DNA from: JAITWN01 sp964437335
Lineage (GTDB): Bacteria > Pseudomonadota > Gammaproteobacteria > SZUA-140
NCBI GenBank assembly: GCA_964437335.1
Contig: CAYTGL010000005.1
Coordinates: 62,001 to 126,000, forward strand
Direction: 5' to 3'
Length of the DNA stretch: 64,000 nucleotides
Shown: piece after piece, positions 8,991 through 17,080 of the stretch
Numbering within the stretch: the first letter of the stretch is position 1
Layout: every line of letters starts with the position of its first letter
Made by a program: the position numbers and the translations under genes
The notes under the pieces: model-generated
Told to the model about the DNA's origin: nothing
The model's database searches: none
What the model saw: only the letters and a program-made list of their open reading frames with translations

Positions 8991-9683
8991 TCATATGATG
9001 ACCCGTAATACCATTTCAAAAAAGCCCGGGGTGACGCTGCTGAAATAGAACAGCAGGCCAAAGAAGGTCGCGAGCAGCGGCCACATGATCTTGCCGAGGA
9101 TCTGGGTCACGAACAGGACCAACAGGATGATCAGGCCGTAGGGTTCGATGCGGCTGTATTGCCAGGACAAGGGGCCCGGCAGCAGGCTGGCGACGATGCG
9201 GCCACCGTCGAGCGGCGGTAGTGGGAGCAGATTCAGCAGCATCAGGATCGCATTGATGAAGACACCGGCGACGGCCATGTAGACCAGCGGCCGGGCGATC
9301 GTGGCATTGCTGTCCATCAGGATCATGCCGATTTGCAACAGGATCAGCCACACGACTGCCATCAACAGGTTCGCCATCGGGCCGGCGAGCGCGACCAGCG
9401 CCATGTCGCGTTTCGGGTGCTTGAGGTTTTCCCAGGTGACCGGCACCGGTTTTGCCCAGCCGAAGATGAAGCCGCCCAATGCGAGCATCAGGCCCGGCAC
9501 CAGCAGCGTACCGATCGGATCGATGTGTTTGATCGGGTTAAGAGTCAGGCGGCCGAGCATCATGGCGGTGCGGTCGCCGAGTTTCAGGGCCATCCAGCCG
9601 TGAGCGACTTCATGAACGGTGATCGCCAGCAGCGCCGGGACCACCCATACCGCCAGTTTCTGCATCAGGCCCAGTTGTTCCAT
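8991..9683 (-). CDS. Site-2 protease family (M50) membrane metalloprotease
   Basis: 230-residue polytopic membrane protein of peptidase family M50. The zinc motif HEVAH (24-28) lies in the first membrane segment after VPALLAITV, and the second metal-ligand motif NLLPLPPLDGGR is in the third. About five membrane segments and no PDZ domain, so it is the small S2P type rather than RseP. Substrate unknown. It commonly sits beside trpS and scpA in this group of bacteria, as here. A TATAAT hexamer about ten bases upstream of the start is the only promoter hint. Confidence 0.88.
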   Translation of the reverse strand: MEQLGLMQKLAVWVVPALLAITVHEVAHGWMALKLGDRTAMMLGRLTLNPIKHIDPIGTLLVPGLMLALGGFIFGWAKPVPVTWENLKHPKRDMALVALAGPMANLLMAVVWLILLQIGMILMDSNATIARPLVYMAVAGVFINAILMLLNLLPLPPLDGGRIVASLLPGPLSWQYSRIEPYGLIILLVLFVTQILGKIMWPLLATFFGLLFYFSSVTPGFFEMVLRVII

Positions 9684-9777
9684 CGAGGGTCGCCATTATA
9701 ACCGGTTTTCCAGCGCCTGATCGGGGTACGGGAGCGAGGACTCTATAATCGAGAAATTACTTTAATATAAATACTTA

Positions 9778-10398
9778 TCATTTTGTAAAAAAAGAAATAT
9801 CTCCCTTTCCTTCGCGGACGACGAGTGGAGTGTCGCCGGTCAGGTCGATGATTGAGGTCGGCTCGCAGCCGCCATTGCCGCCGTCGATGATGACCTCGAT
9901 CTGGCCACTGAGCCGGTCACGAATGTCTTCCGGATCGGTCAGCGGGAGTTCCTCGCCGGGGATGATCAGCGTCACGCTCATCAGCGGTTCGCCGAGGAGG
10001 TCGAGCAGCATGCGTACGATCGGATGATCGGGGACACGCAGGCCGATCGTCCGGCGTTTCGGGTTCTGCAGGCGGCGGGGCACCTCGCGGCTGGCCGTCA
10101 GGATCGCCGTATAGGGCCCTGGGGTCAGCAGCTTCAGCAGGCGGTATTCCTGATTGCCGACCTTCGCGTAGGTCGCGATATCGGTGAGGTCCCGGCAAAC
10201 CAGCGTGAAATCATGATCGAAGTCGAGTCGGCGGATGCGCCGGATGCGCTCCATTGCTGCCTTGTCGCCGATCTGGCAGCCGATCGCATAGCAGGAGTCA
10301 GTGGGATAGGCAATGATCCCACCCTGGCGCACGATCGCAACGGCCTGGCTGATCAACCTGGCCTGCGGATTTTCGGGATATATCTTCAGATATTGCAT
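9778..10398 (-). CDS. yciO: YciO/TsaC/Sua5-family threonylcarbamoyl-AMP synthase-like protein
   Basis: Sua5/YciO/YrdC fold, related to the enzyme making threonylcarbamoyl-AMP for the t6A modification of tRNA. 206 residues from the ATG at 10398 (MQYLKIYPENPQ). Family motifs: GGIIAYPTDSCYAIGCQ, LTPGPYTAIL, RTIGLRVPDH and SIIDLTGD. Its neighbourhood (trpS, PHP phosphatase, yciI) is that of yciO rather than tsaC, and YciO in E. coli is not the essential enzyme. The frame extends upstream to 10437, but that part overlaps the PHP gene and has no family signal. Confidence 0.88.
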   Translation of the reverse strand: MQYLKIYPENPQARLISQAVAIVRQGGIIAYPTDSCYAIGCQIGDKAAMERIRRIRRLDFDHDFTLVCRDLTDIATYAKVGNQEYRLLKLLTPGPYTAILTASREVPRRLQNPKRRTIGLRVPDHPIVRMLLDLLGEPLMSVTLIIPGEELPLTDPEDIRDRLSGQIEVIIDGGNGGCEPTSIIDLTGDTPLVVREGKGDISFFTK

Positions 10399-10405
10399 GG
10401 TCCGT

Positions 10406-11311
10406 TCAAGTCGATCCGGCGTGCACCGCCTGCACACCGTGCTTCGCGTTGACGCCCCAGTCCTGCCAGAGCGGAATACAATCTTCGGGCAGGCGGGCTA
10501 TGCGCCCCAGCTCCGCCCATTCCGCACCGGGCGCGTGAAAATCGGAGCCGACCGAGGCCAGCAGTCCAAATTCGCGCGCGAGATCCGCAAGGGAGCGGGT
10601 CTGATCCAGGGTCTGCTGGCCGGAAATCACTTCCATAGCGCTACCGCCGGCGGCACGAAATTCAGTCAGGAAGCCTCGTAGCGCAGTGCGTGTCAGGCCA
10701 TAACGCGCCGGATGCGCGAGCACGGCCAGTCCACCGGCCGCAGCGACCCAATGCAGGGCTTCATCGAGGCTCGCCCAGCAGGAAGGCACATGGCAACTGC
10801 CGCCCCGGCCCAGCCACCGCTTGAAGGCCTGCCGGGGGTGTCGCGCATACCCGTTATCGACCAGAAAGCGGGCAAAGTGGTTCCGGCCAGGCGCGGCGTC
10901 ACCGGCATGCGCAGTCGCGCCGGCGAGACTGCCGGAGATGCCTATCCGGTCGAATTTCTCGGCGATCCGCTGCGAACGTTCGACCCGGATCGCGCGCTGG
11001 ATCGCCAGCCCGGCGGCAAGTTCGGGACAGGCAGGATCAATCCCGAGCCCGAGCACATGGATCAGCTGATCCCGCCAGCTCACCGAGAGCTCGACGCCGC
11101 TGATCAGCTCGATCCCGGCCTCCTCGGCTGCGATGCGCGCCTCCTCGAGTCCGGCCGTGCTATCATGATCGGTCAGCGCGAGTACATCGACACCCTTTTC
11201 ACGGGCGCGTCGGATCAGCGCGGTCGGCGACAGCAGCCCATCCGAATGAAATGAATGGCTGTGCAGGTCAACACAGCGTTCTGGCCGGTTTTCGAGCGCG
11301 ACGGGTTTCAT
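10406..11311 (-). CDS. rnm: PHP-domain phosphatase (YciV/RNase AM type)
   Basis: PHP metal-dependent phosphoesterase, 301 residues. Metal-binding motif DLHSHSFHSDG with His17 and His19, then VLALTDHDST, ISGVELSV, LAHPARYGLT and SVGSDFHAPG. E. coli YciV hydrolyses 3',5'-nucleoside bisphosphates and trims RNA 5' ends, and this protein matches it in motifs and context beside yciO. Only 7 bases separate it from yciO, so the two are likely one transcript. The intergenic stretch above its start is AT-rich and shared with divergent yciI. Confidence 0.88.
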   Translation of the reverse strand: MKPVALENRPERCVDLHSHSFHSDGLLSPTALIRRAREKGVDVLALTDHDSTAGLEEARIAAEEAGIELISGVELSVSWRDQLIHVLGLGIDPACPELAAGLAIQRAIRVERSQRIAEKFDRIGISGSLAGATAHAGDAAPGRNHFARFLVDNGYARHPRQAFKRWLGRGGSCHVPSCWASLDEALHWVAAAGGLAVLAHPARYGLTRTALRGFLTEFRAAGGSAMEVISGQQTLDQTRSLADLAREFGLLASVGSDFHAPGAEWAELGRIARLPEDCIPLWQDWGVNAKHGVQAVHAGST

Positions 11312-11363
11312 AGTTGAACTTATTGTAATATATAAAAATTAATCAACATACCCCGGCGTATCG

Positions 11364-11663
11364 ATGTATTACGCATTCATCTGTGAAGATGCCGTCGGCA
11401 GCCTTGAGGCGCGTCGCGCCCACCGCCCTGCCCATCTCGCGCGTCTGCAGGCGCTGCGCGACGAGGGGCGGCTGCTGCTTGCCGGCCCCCACCCGGCGCT
11501 GGATGGCGAGGACCCGGGCGAGGCCGGGTTTACCGGCAGCCTGGTCGTCGCGGAGTTTGCGTCGCTCGAGGCCGCTCGCGAGTGGGCGGCGATGGACCCT
11601 TTTACCATTTCCGGTGTCTATAGGAACGTGGTCGTGAAACCGTTTCGCAAAGTACTGCCCTGA
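11364..11663 (+). CDS. yciI: YciI family protein
   Basis: 99-residue protein of the YciI/YCII fold, a small ferredoxin-like domain found alone or fused to sigma factors; function unproven. Conserved features: start MYYAFICED, RAHRPAHLARLQALRDEGRLLLAGP with the His and Asp of the family, and the C-terminal FRKVLP. Length equals E. coli YciI (98). It is divergent from the PHP/yciO pair and followed by the parvulin gene on the same strand. Confidence 0.9.
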   Translation: MYYAFICEDAVGSLEARRAHRPAHLARLQALRDEGRLLLAGPHPALDGEDPGEAGFTGSLVVAEFASLEAAREWAAMDPFTISGVYRNVVVKPFRKVLP

Positions 11664-11771
11664 CATAGTAAACCTCAGTCGCCGGGATTCCGATATAGGC
11701 TGGATACATCTATAGGCTGGATACATCGCTGGAGGAAACCGGCATTGACGAACTGATTTTGGGAATTGCTT

Positions 11772-12605
11772 ATGCTGATATCTCGAAAGGATCTGCTGAT
11801 CTCCACCACCCTGATTCTGACCCTGCTTGCAGCCGGCGAGGCCCTCGCACAATCCGGCCAACCGCCCGAGCGCTCACCTATCATTGCGGTCGTGAACGGC
11901 GTCGAACTGACCCAGGACGATTTCGTCACCTTTGTGAACACACGCATCGGCGAACAGGCTCGGCATGTCAAACTGAACCAGCAGCAGCTCGGCATCCTGC
12001 TCTCGGAATATATCAACCGTGAACTGATCTATCAGGATGCCCTCGAGCATGGTCTCGACAAGGCGCCCGAGGTCGCCAACGCAATCGACAACCACCGTCG
12101 CAACATCATTGCGAGCTATGCCGTCAGGCAATTGATCGAAAAACCGATCACGAACGAAGAGTTGGAGCGCGCCTACAAGCAACTGATGTCAAAGCCGATC
12201 CGCGAATACCGCACGCGGCATATCCTGGTCAACTCGGAGCAGCGCGCCCGTGAAGTTATTACTGCGCTGGAACGCGGTGGCTCATTCGAACAGCTCGCAA
12301 AGGAAAATTCGATGGATTCCACCGCCGAACAGGGCGGCGAACTCGGCTGGGTCTCGACCGAACAGATGGCGGAGCCGCTGCGCAATGCCGTAGTCGAGAT
12401 GCGCAAGGGCTCCTGGAGCCGGGATCCGGTCAAGTCGGATTTCGGCTGGCATATCCTTCGCGTCGAGGACACGCGCATTCTCCCGCCGCCGCCGTTCGAG
12501 GATGCCAAGGGTGATCTGCTGCGGCGCCTGCAAACCCGCAATATCTCCGACTACATTGCCGAACTGCGCAACACCGGCAAGATCGAGATTCGGCAGTCGC
12601 AGTAA
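11772..12605 (+). CDS. Periplasmic peptidyl-prolyl isomerase, parvulin (PpiC) type
   Basis: 277 residues. An N-terminal signal peptide (basic MLISRK, hydrophobic core, ending GEALAQ) sends it to the periplasm. Residues about 35-130 are a SurA-like chaperone helix bundle; the PpiC domain begins at REYRTRHILV and includes the usual GGELGWVSTEQM and FGWHILRVED. It should assist folding of exported proteins. The ATG at 11772 is preceded by GGGA at 7-base spacing; an in-frame TTG six bases earlier is less likely. A perfect palindrome directly follows the stop. Confidence 0.9.
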   Translation: MLISRKDLLISTTLILTLLAAGEALAQSGQPPERSPIIAVVNGVELTQDDFVTFVNTRIGEQARHVKLNQQQLGILLSEYINRELIYQDALEHGLDKAPEVANAIDNHRRNIIASYAVRQLIEKPITNEELERAYKQLMSKPIREYRTRHILVNSEQRAREVITALERGGSFEQLAKENSMDSTAEQGGELGWVSTEQMAEPLRNAVVEMRKGSWSRDPVKSDFGWHILRVEDTRILPPPPFEDAKGDLLRRLQTRNISDYIAELRNTGKIEIRQSQ

Positions 12606-12640
12606 TGCAGGATGCGGTTCCTTCGTCACCGCATCCTGCA
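12606..12640. repeat. Palindromic repeat (REP-like), full copy
   Basis: Perfect inverted repeat with 13-base arms (TGCAGGATGCGGT and its complement) and a 9-base loop (TCCTTCGTC). It starts at the second base after the stop codon of the parvulin gene. There is no T-run, so it is not a standard intrinsic terminator, although it could protect the 3' end. Related copies are at 39921-39948, 52092-52121 and 62582-62610. Confidence 0.85.
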
Positions 12641-12670
12641 CCTAGAGCACAACAGGCAACCTGACCGGGT

Positions 12671-13714
12671 TCATGGAAGCTCCGGCGTCACCTGCTCCGG
12701 GAACTCGCCGGTCAGGTGCTGGAGAAACTCGACGATATCCGCGACCTGACGATCATCGAGTATGTGCAGGAACTGCGTCTCCGCCATGACGCGCACCGCT
12801 TCGTCGAGCGTCGGTACCGCACCATTGTGGAAATACGGCGCGGTCAACGCGATGTTTCTGAGCGTCGGCACCCGCCACAGGTAGCGGTGTTCCTCACGAT
12901 CATCGACATGATAGCGCCCCATATCACCAGACAGCAGTTCATACTTCGCGTCATGACGGCTTCCGACGTGATTCGGGAACCGCTCATAGAAACCCTCCCC
13001 CATCTTCAGCGCCAGCCCCGGTGCTGGTCCTGACAGATTGACCCAGAAATGGCAGGCGGCACAGCCATTATCAACGAACTCGCGATATCCGCGTTGCGCG
13101 GAGACCGACATGGCCGAGTTGTCGCCGCGCAGGTATCGGTCGAAAGGTGCGTTCGGCGTTACGAGCGTACGCAGATAACTCGCGAGCGCCTGAACGATCT
13201 GTTCGTAGCCCATATCACGGCTGCGGGGATACGCAGCAGCGAACATGCCGCGGTAAGCCGCTATCGCCTCGAGTCGCCCGATGACGGTTGCGGCATTCGG
13301 TATCGCCATGACTGCCGGGTCGAACAGATGTTCGGCGATCGCGATTTCCAGCGAGGTTGCGCGGCCATCCCAGTAGTTGACCGACTGGTAGGCGACATTC
13401 CAAACCGTCGGCGTATTGCGATGACCAGGCTGTCCGAGCGCGCCAATCGATACCCGCTGGTCATCATCCCCGCCGGCAAAGACATTGTGGCAACTGTTGC
13501 AATTCAGAACTCCGGTGAATGACAGACGAGGATCGAAATACAGCAACCGTCCGAGTTCTATTTTTTCAGGCGTCTGGCGGTTATCCGCCGGGATCGGCGG
13601 CGCCACCGGTAACGGTTGAAACGGCTCGAATGCGACGGCAGGTAACGTGGTCAGGCACACCAGCCCAAGGGTGCAGACGATCATCAGTACCTGCCGCCGT
13701 CCGGTCGAGTTCAC
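12671..13714 (-). CDS. Dihaem cytochrome c peroxidase/MauG-family protein
   Basis: Periplasmic dihaem protein, 347 residues. A signal peptide (residues 1-28, ending TTLPAVAF) is followed by the peroxidase fold. Two haem c sites: C72-NS-C-H76 and C218-AA-C-H222. GRLLYFDPRLS and the C-terminal VPTLRNIALTAPYFHNGAV are hallmarks of bacterial cytochrome c peroxidases, which reduce H2O2, and of their MauG relatives. No partner gene that would decide between peroxidase and oxygenase roles is adjacent. It is convergent with the parvulin gene and ends 30 bases from the palindrome. Confidence 0.9.
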   Translation of the reverse strand: MNSTGRRQVLMIVCTLGLVCLTTLPAVAFEPFQPLPVAPPIPADNRQTPEKIELGRLLYFDPRLSFTGVLNCNSCHNVFAGGDDDQRVSIGALGQPGHRNTPTVWNVAYQSVNYWDGRATSLEIAIAEHLFDPAVMAIPNAATVIGRLEAIAAYRGMFAAAYPRSRDMGYEQIVQALASYLRTLVTPNAPFDRYLRGDNSAMSVSAQRGYREFVDNGCAACHFWVNLSGPAPGLALKMGEGFYERFPNHVGSRHDAKYELLSGDMGRYHVDDREEHRYLWRVPTLRNIALTAPYFHNGAVPTLDEAVRVMAETQFLHILDDRQVADIVEFLQHLTGEFPEQVTPELP

Positions 13715-13747
13715 ATCTCACCTCATTGCCTGATGTCCGGACACCGC

Positions 13748-14791
13748 TCAGATCAGGTCCAGCGTTCTGGTTTCATCACAGGCCGTAACTCGGATAACGG
13801 CATCCTGCCAGGCTGGCGCCTGCCGCAGGCTGCGATAGTTGATCGCCGGGCGACCGTGCATGCGGGCCAGGCGCAGCCGCGACGCAGGGCGCGTCCACTG
13901 TCCGAGCCCCTCGACCACCCGCGCCGCATGATCCGCGCCACGGCAGACCAGCACCATGTCGCAGCCGGCATGCAGCGCCCATTTTGCCCGGGCAACGAGA
14001 TCTCCGGCAAGATTCGCGGCCTCCATCAGCAGGTCATCGCTGAAGATCACGCCCTGAAAACCGAGCCGGCCGCGCAACACGTCCTCGAGCCAGAAGCGCG
14101 AAAATCCGGCCGGTTTGTCGTTAATCTGCGAATACAGCACATGCGCGACCATGATGCCTTCGATGCCGTCAGTGACGAGTCGCTCGAACGGCAGCAGATC
14201 CTCGGCGGCAAGCGTCGTAAAATCCCGCGCGTCAACCGGAAGTTCATGATGCGAATCCTCCCTGACCGAGCCGTGTCCGGGGAAATGCTTGCCGGTCGCC
14301 GCCATTCCCGCCCGTTTCATGCCGCGGACGTAGTGATGCGCGAGTTCGGCGACGACATGGGGCTCGGCGTGAAACGCGCGATCGCCGATCACGCTGCTGA
14401 CGCCGCGGTCGAGGTCGAGCACCGGCGCAAAACTGAAATCGATGCCGACGGCCAGCATCTCAACGGCCATCAGCCAGCCGCTCAGTTCAGCAAGCCGGCG
14501 CGCATCGGCAGCGGAACGGTCATGCAGGCGCCCGAGCTGCGCGATTGCCGGCAGCGGCGTGAATCCATTGCGAAAGCGCTGTACGCGCCCACCCTCCTGA
14601 TCGACGGCAACCAGGAGCGGCGGATCGCGCAGCGCATGAATGCCGTGAGTCAGCTCCATGAGCTGCTCGACGGATTCGAAGTTGCGCGCGAACAGGATCA
14701 CACCGCCGACTTGCGGATGGCGGAGCAAGTCCGCTTCTTCGGCGTCAAGGGTCGCGCCCTCTATCCCGATCATCAACGGCCCAAGCGACAT
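13748..14791 (-). CDS. nagZ: Beta-N-acetylhexosaminidase NagZ
   Basis: Cytoplasmic family-3 glycosidase that cuts GlcNAc from anhydro-muropeptides in cell-wall recycling. 347 residues from the ATG at 14791 (MSLGPLMIGIEG). Catalytic loop KHFPGHG at 168-174, the binding segment VDQEGGRVQRFR, and the nucleophile region GVIFSDDLLM are present. No signal peptide, as expected. It is the last gene of a minus-strand run with two peptide permeases, a YkuD enzyme and a peptide-binding lipoprotein, which supports a recycling role for the whole group. An upstream ATG at 14839 adds 16 residues with no family match. Confidence 0.93.
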   Translation of the reverse strand: MSLGPLMIGIEGATLDAEEADLLRHPQVGGVILFARNFESVEQLMELTHGIHALRDPPLLVAVDQEGGRVQRFRNGFTPLPAIAQLGRLHDRSAADARRLAELSGWLMAVEMLAVGIDFSFAPVLDLDRGVSSVIGDRAFHAEPHVVAELAHHYVRGMKRAGMAATGKHFPGHGSVREDSHHELPVDARDFTTLAAEDLLPFERLVTDGIEGIMVAHVLYSQINDKPAGFSRFWLEDVLRGRLGFQGVIFSDDLLMEAANLAGDLVARAKWALHAGCDMVLVCRGADHAARVVEGLGQWTRPASRLRLARMHGRPAINYRSLRQAPAWQDAVIRVTACDETRTLDLI

Positions 14792-14854
14792 TTCATCTCC
14801 ACTTGCAACAGTATCCGGAACCGCATCCAACATGTGCAATCCAATCCGGCGCGA

Positions 14855-15658
14855 TTAACGTCGCCGCCATGCCGACTTTACGTCGAGCCGGTCGCGCAGC
14901 CAGTCCCCGAGCATGTTAACCGCAACCACAACCAGCATCAACGCAAGCCCCGGCACCAGCACCATGTGTGGGGCGATCAGAAGATAGCGACTGCTGTCGC
15001 GGATAATACTGCCCCATGACGGTGTCGGCGGCTGGATGCCGAGGCCGAGAAAAGACAGCCCGGCCTCGGCAATGACGACCGCGGCGATACCGAAAGTCGC
15101 TTCGACGATCAAGGGCGCGCTGATCAGCGGCAACAGGTGATGGAACAGGATGCGCGGCGTGCCGGCGCCGAGCGCGATTGCCGCCTGGATATGCTCGCGA
15201 TCGCGTGCGGCCAGAACCTGGGCGCGCGCAAGACGCGCGAAACCGACCCAGCCGACCGCGGCCAGCGCGATGACGACATTGCCGAGACCGGCGCCAAGGA
15301 TGCCGGCGAGCGCAATCGCGAGCAGAATCCCGGGAAATGCAAGGAAGATGTCGATGATCCGGGTCACGACGTGATCAATCCAACCGCCGTGCCAGGCGCT
15401 GAAGGCACCGACCGTCGTGCCGATGACCGCCGATATCAGCACGACGAAGGTCGCAATGAAAAACGAGTAACGCGCCCCGACAATGACGCGATCCCACAAC
15501 GGGCGGCCGAGGTCGTCATGGCCGAGCCAGCTGCCGAAACCCGGCGGCGCCAGGATACGTTCCAGATCTATGGCTTCGGGCTGCAACGGCATCAGGCCGC
15601 CGAAACAGGCGAGCACGCCCCAGATCGCCAAGATCGATGCCGGGATCCAGAATCTCAT
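14855..15658 (-). CDS. Peptide ABC transporter permease, DppC/OppC type
   Basis: Inner-membrane permease of a dipeptide/oligopeptide importer. 267 residues from MRFWIPASIL. Shows the DppC-type GHDDLGRPLWDRVIVGARYS and the permease EAA-like loop AAIALGAGTPRILFHHLLP, with five to six membrane segments. It overlaps the DppB-type gene by 4 bases (ATGA). An open frame continues upstream to 15826 but lies inside that gene. Ligand unknown; the neighbours suggest murein peptides. No ATPase genes are in the run, so the importer must borrow them from elsewhere. Confidence 0.9.
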   Translation of the reverse strand: MRFWIPASILAIWGVLACFGGLMPLQPEAIDLERILAPPGFGSWLGHDDLGRPLWDRVIVGARYSFFIATFVVLISAVIGTTVGAFSAWHGGWIDHVVTRIIDIFLAFPGILLAIALAGILGAGLGNVVIALAAVGWVGFARLARAQVLAARDREHIQAAIALGAGTPRILFHHLLPLISAPLIVEATFGIAAVVIAEAGLSFLGLGIQPPTPSWGSIIRDSSRYLLIAPHMVLVPGLALMLVVVAVNMLGDWLRDRLDVKSAWRRR

Positions 15659-16587
15659 CGTGCCGCCCCGTGCAGGCGCACGCGCGGATCGAGCCAGGCA
15701 TAGGCGAAATCGGTCAGGGTGTTGACCAGCACATAGGACACGCTGATCAGCAGCACGCAGGCCTGTACCACCGGATAGTCGCGCCGGTGGATCGATTCTA
15801 TCGTCAGCTGGCCGATGCCGGGCCACGAGAATACGATCTCGGTGATCACGGTGCCGCCGAGCAAGGCGCCAAGTTGCAGGCCGAGCAGCGTGATTACCGG
15901 CAGCAGTGCATTACGCAAGGCATGCTTGAAGATGACTGTGCGCCACGGCAGGCCCTTGGCGCGGGCCGTGCGGACGTAGTCCTCGCCGAGCGTTTCAAGC
16001 AGTGTCGCGCGAATCATCCGCGACAGGATCGCGGCCAGCGCGGTGCCGAGCGTCAGCGCCGGCAGGACGATCGACCCGGCCTCCTCGCGCCCGCTGACCG
16101 GCAGCCAGCCGAGCCATAGCGCAAACACCAGGATCAGCACCGGCCCCATCAGAAAGTTCGGGACCGAGATGCCGAGCATCGAGAACATCATCGCGCCGCC
16201 GTCCCATGCGGTATTGTTGCGCACCGCCGCGAGCACGCCGAGCGGTATCGCGATGATCAGCGCTACCAGCAGGCCGGCGGCCGCGAGTTCGATCGTCGCC
16301 GGCAAGCGCTCGAACAGGATATCGGTGATCGGGCGCCGGGAATGCAGGGACTGGCCGAGATCGAAAGACAGGAGACCGCGGTAATATTCGAGCAGTTGCA
16401 CATACACCGGCTGATCGAGGCCGAGCACGCGCCGCAACGCTTCGCGGTCCGCGGCCTGGCTGCCTTCGCCGAGCATGACCTCGACCGGATCGCCGGGGAT
16501 CAGGTGTATCAGCAGGAAGACCAGCAGGGAGACGCCGAACACGACGATCGCGGCGCTGGCGAGGCGCGACAGCAGGAAACTAGTCAC
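15655..16587 (-). CDS. Peptide ABC transporter permease, DppB/OppB type
   Basis: Partner permease, 310 residues, six membrane segments. The first helix is followed by HLIPGDPVEVMLGE, a DppB hallmark, and the cytoplasmic coupling loop reads YVRTARAKGLPWRTVIFKHA. The start overlaps the YkuD gene's 3' end by 8 bases, and the end overlaps the DppC-type gene by 4, so the three genes are translated together. It forms the channel with the DppC-type subunit and receives ligand from the lipoprotein encoded two genes upstream. Confidence 0.92.
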   Translation of the reverse strand: MTSFLLSRLASAAIVVFGVSLLVFLLIHLIPGDPVEVMLGEGSQAADREALRRVLGLDQPVYVQLLEYYRGLLSFDLGQSLHSRRPITDILFERLPATIELAAAGLLVALIIAIPLGVLAAVRNNTAWDGGAMMFSMLGISVPNFLMGPVLILVFALWLGWLPVSGREEAGSIVLPALTLGTALAAILSRMIRATLLETLGEDYVRTARAKGLPWRTVIFKHALRNALLPVITLLGLQLGALLGGTVITEIVFSWPGIGQLTIESIHRRDYPVVQACVLLISVSYVLVNTLTDFAYAWLDPRVRLHGAAR

Positions 16588-17080
16588 GGATCAGCACCTG
16601 TGTCCCCTCGTCAACGCGATCGAACAGATCGATGACATCGCGGTTGCGCATGCGGATGCAGCCGTGTGATCCCGGCCTTCCCATTTCGACCTCGTCCGGC
16701 GCGCCATGAATATAGATATAGCGCGAACGGGTGTCGACATCACCGCCGAGATTACGGCCCGGCTCACAGCCGCACAGCCACAGGATCCGGGTCAGAATCC
16801 AGTCGCGGCCAGGCGTATTGGCCGCAAGCTTGGGTGAATAGATTTCTCCGGTCGGCTTTCTGCCGATGAATACCGTATTCTCGGGGCTGCCGGCGCCGAT
16901 CTTCCGATGGATCTCGTGCCGGCCGCGCGGCGTGCATTCGCTGCCGTTCTGCTCACCCGCGCCGTTCGTCGCAGTCGAGACCGGATATTCGCGCAGTATC
17001 CGGCCCGCCTCGGTCAGGCGCAGCAACTGCTGCGCGAGATCGATCTCGATGATCCTGCCCTTTCCGGCGTCAGCGCTCAT
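16580..17080 (-). CDS. YkuD-domain L,D-transpeptidase/carboxypeptidase without signal peptide
   Basis: 166-residue YkuD enzyme. The catalytic motif is complete: His125-Gly, then Ser138-His-Gly-Cys141-Ile-Arg143, with Cys141 as nucleophile. The protein starts MSADAGKGRIIEIDLAQQLL with no signal peptide or membrane anchor, so it is probably cytoplasmic, whereas cross-linking L,D-transpeptidases work in the periplasm. Acinetobacter ElsL/LdtK, a cytoplasmic YkuD L,D-carboxypeptidase of peptidoglycan recycling, is a good model. Its place between a peptide-binding lipoprotein and peptide permeases, with nagZ downstream, agrees. Overlaps the lipoprotein gene by 11 bases. Confidence 0.88.
   Translation of the reverse strand: MSADAGKGRIIEIDLAQQLLRLTEAGRILREYPVSTATNGAGEQNGSECTPRGRHEIHRKIGAGSPENTVFIGRKPTGEIYSPKLAANTPGRDWILTRILWLCGCEPGRNLGGDVDTRSRYIYIHGAPDEVEMGRPGSHGCIRMRNRDVIDLFDRVDEGTQVLIRD

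Noticed and set aside
13733..15019. 428-residue plus-strand open frame
   Set aside because: Antisense to nagZ and the DppC-type permease; no recognisable motif.
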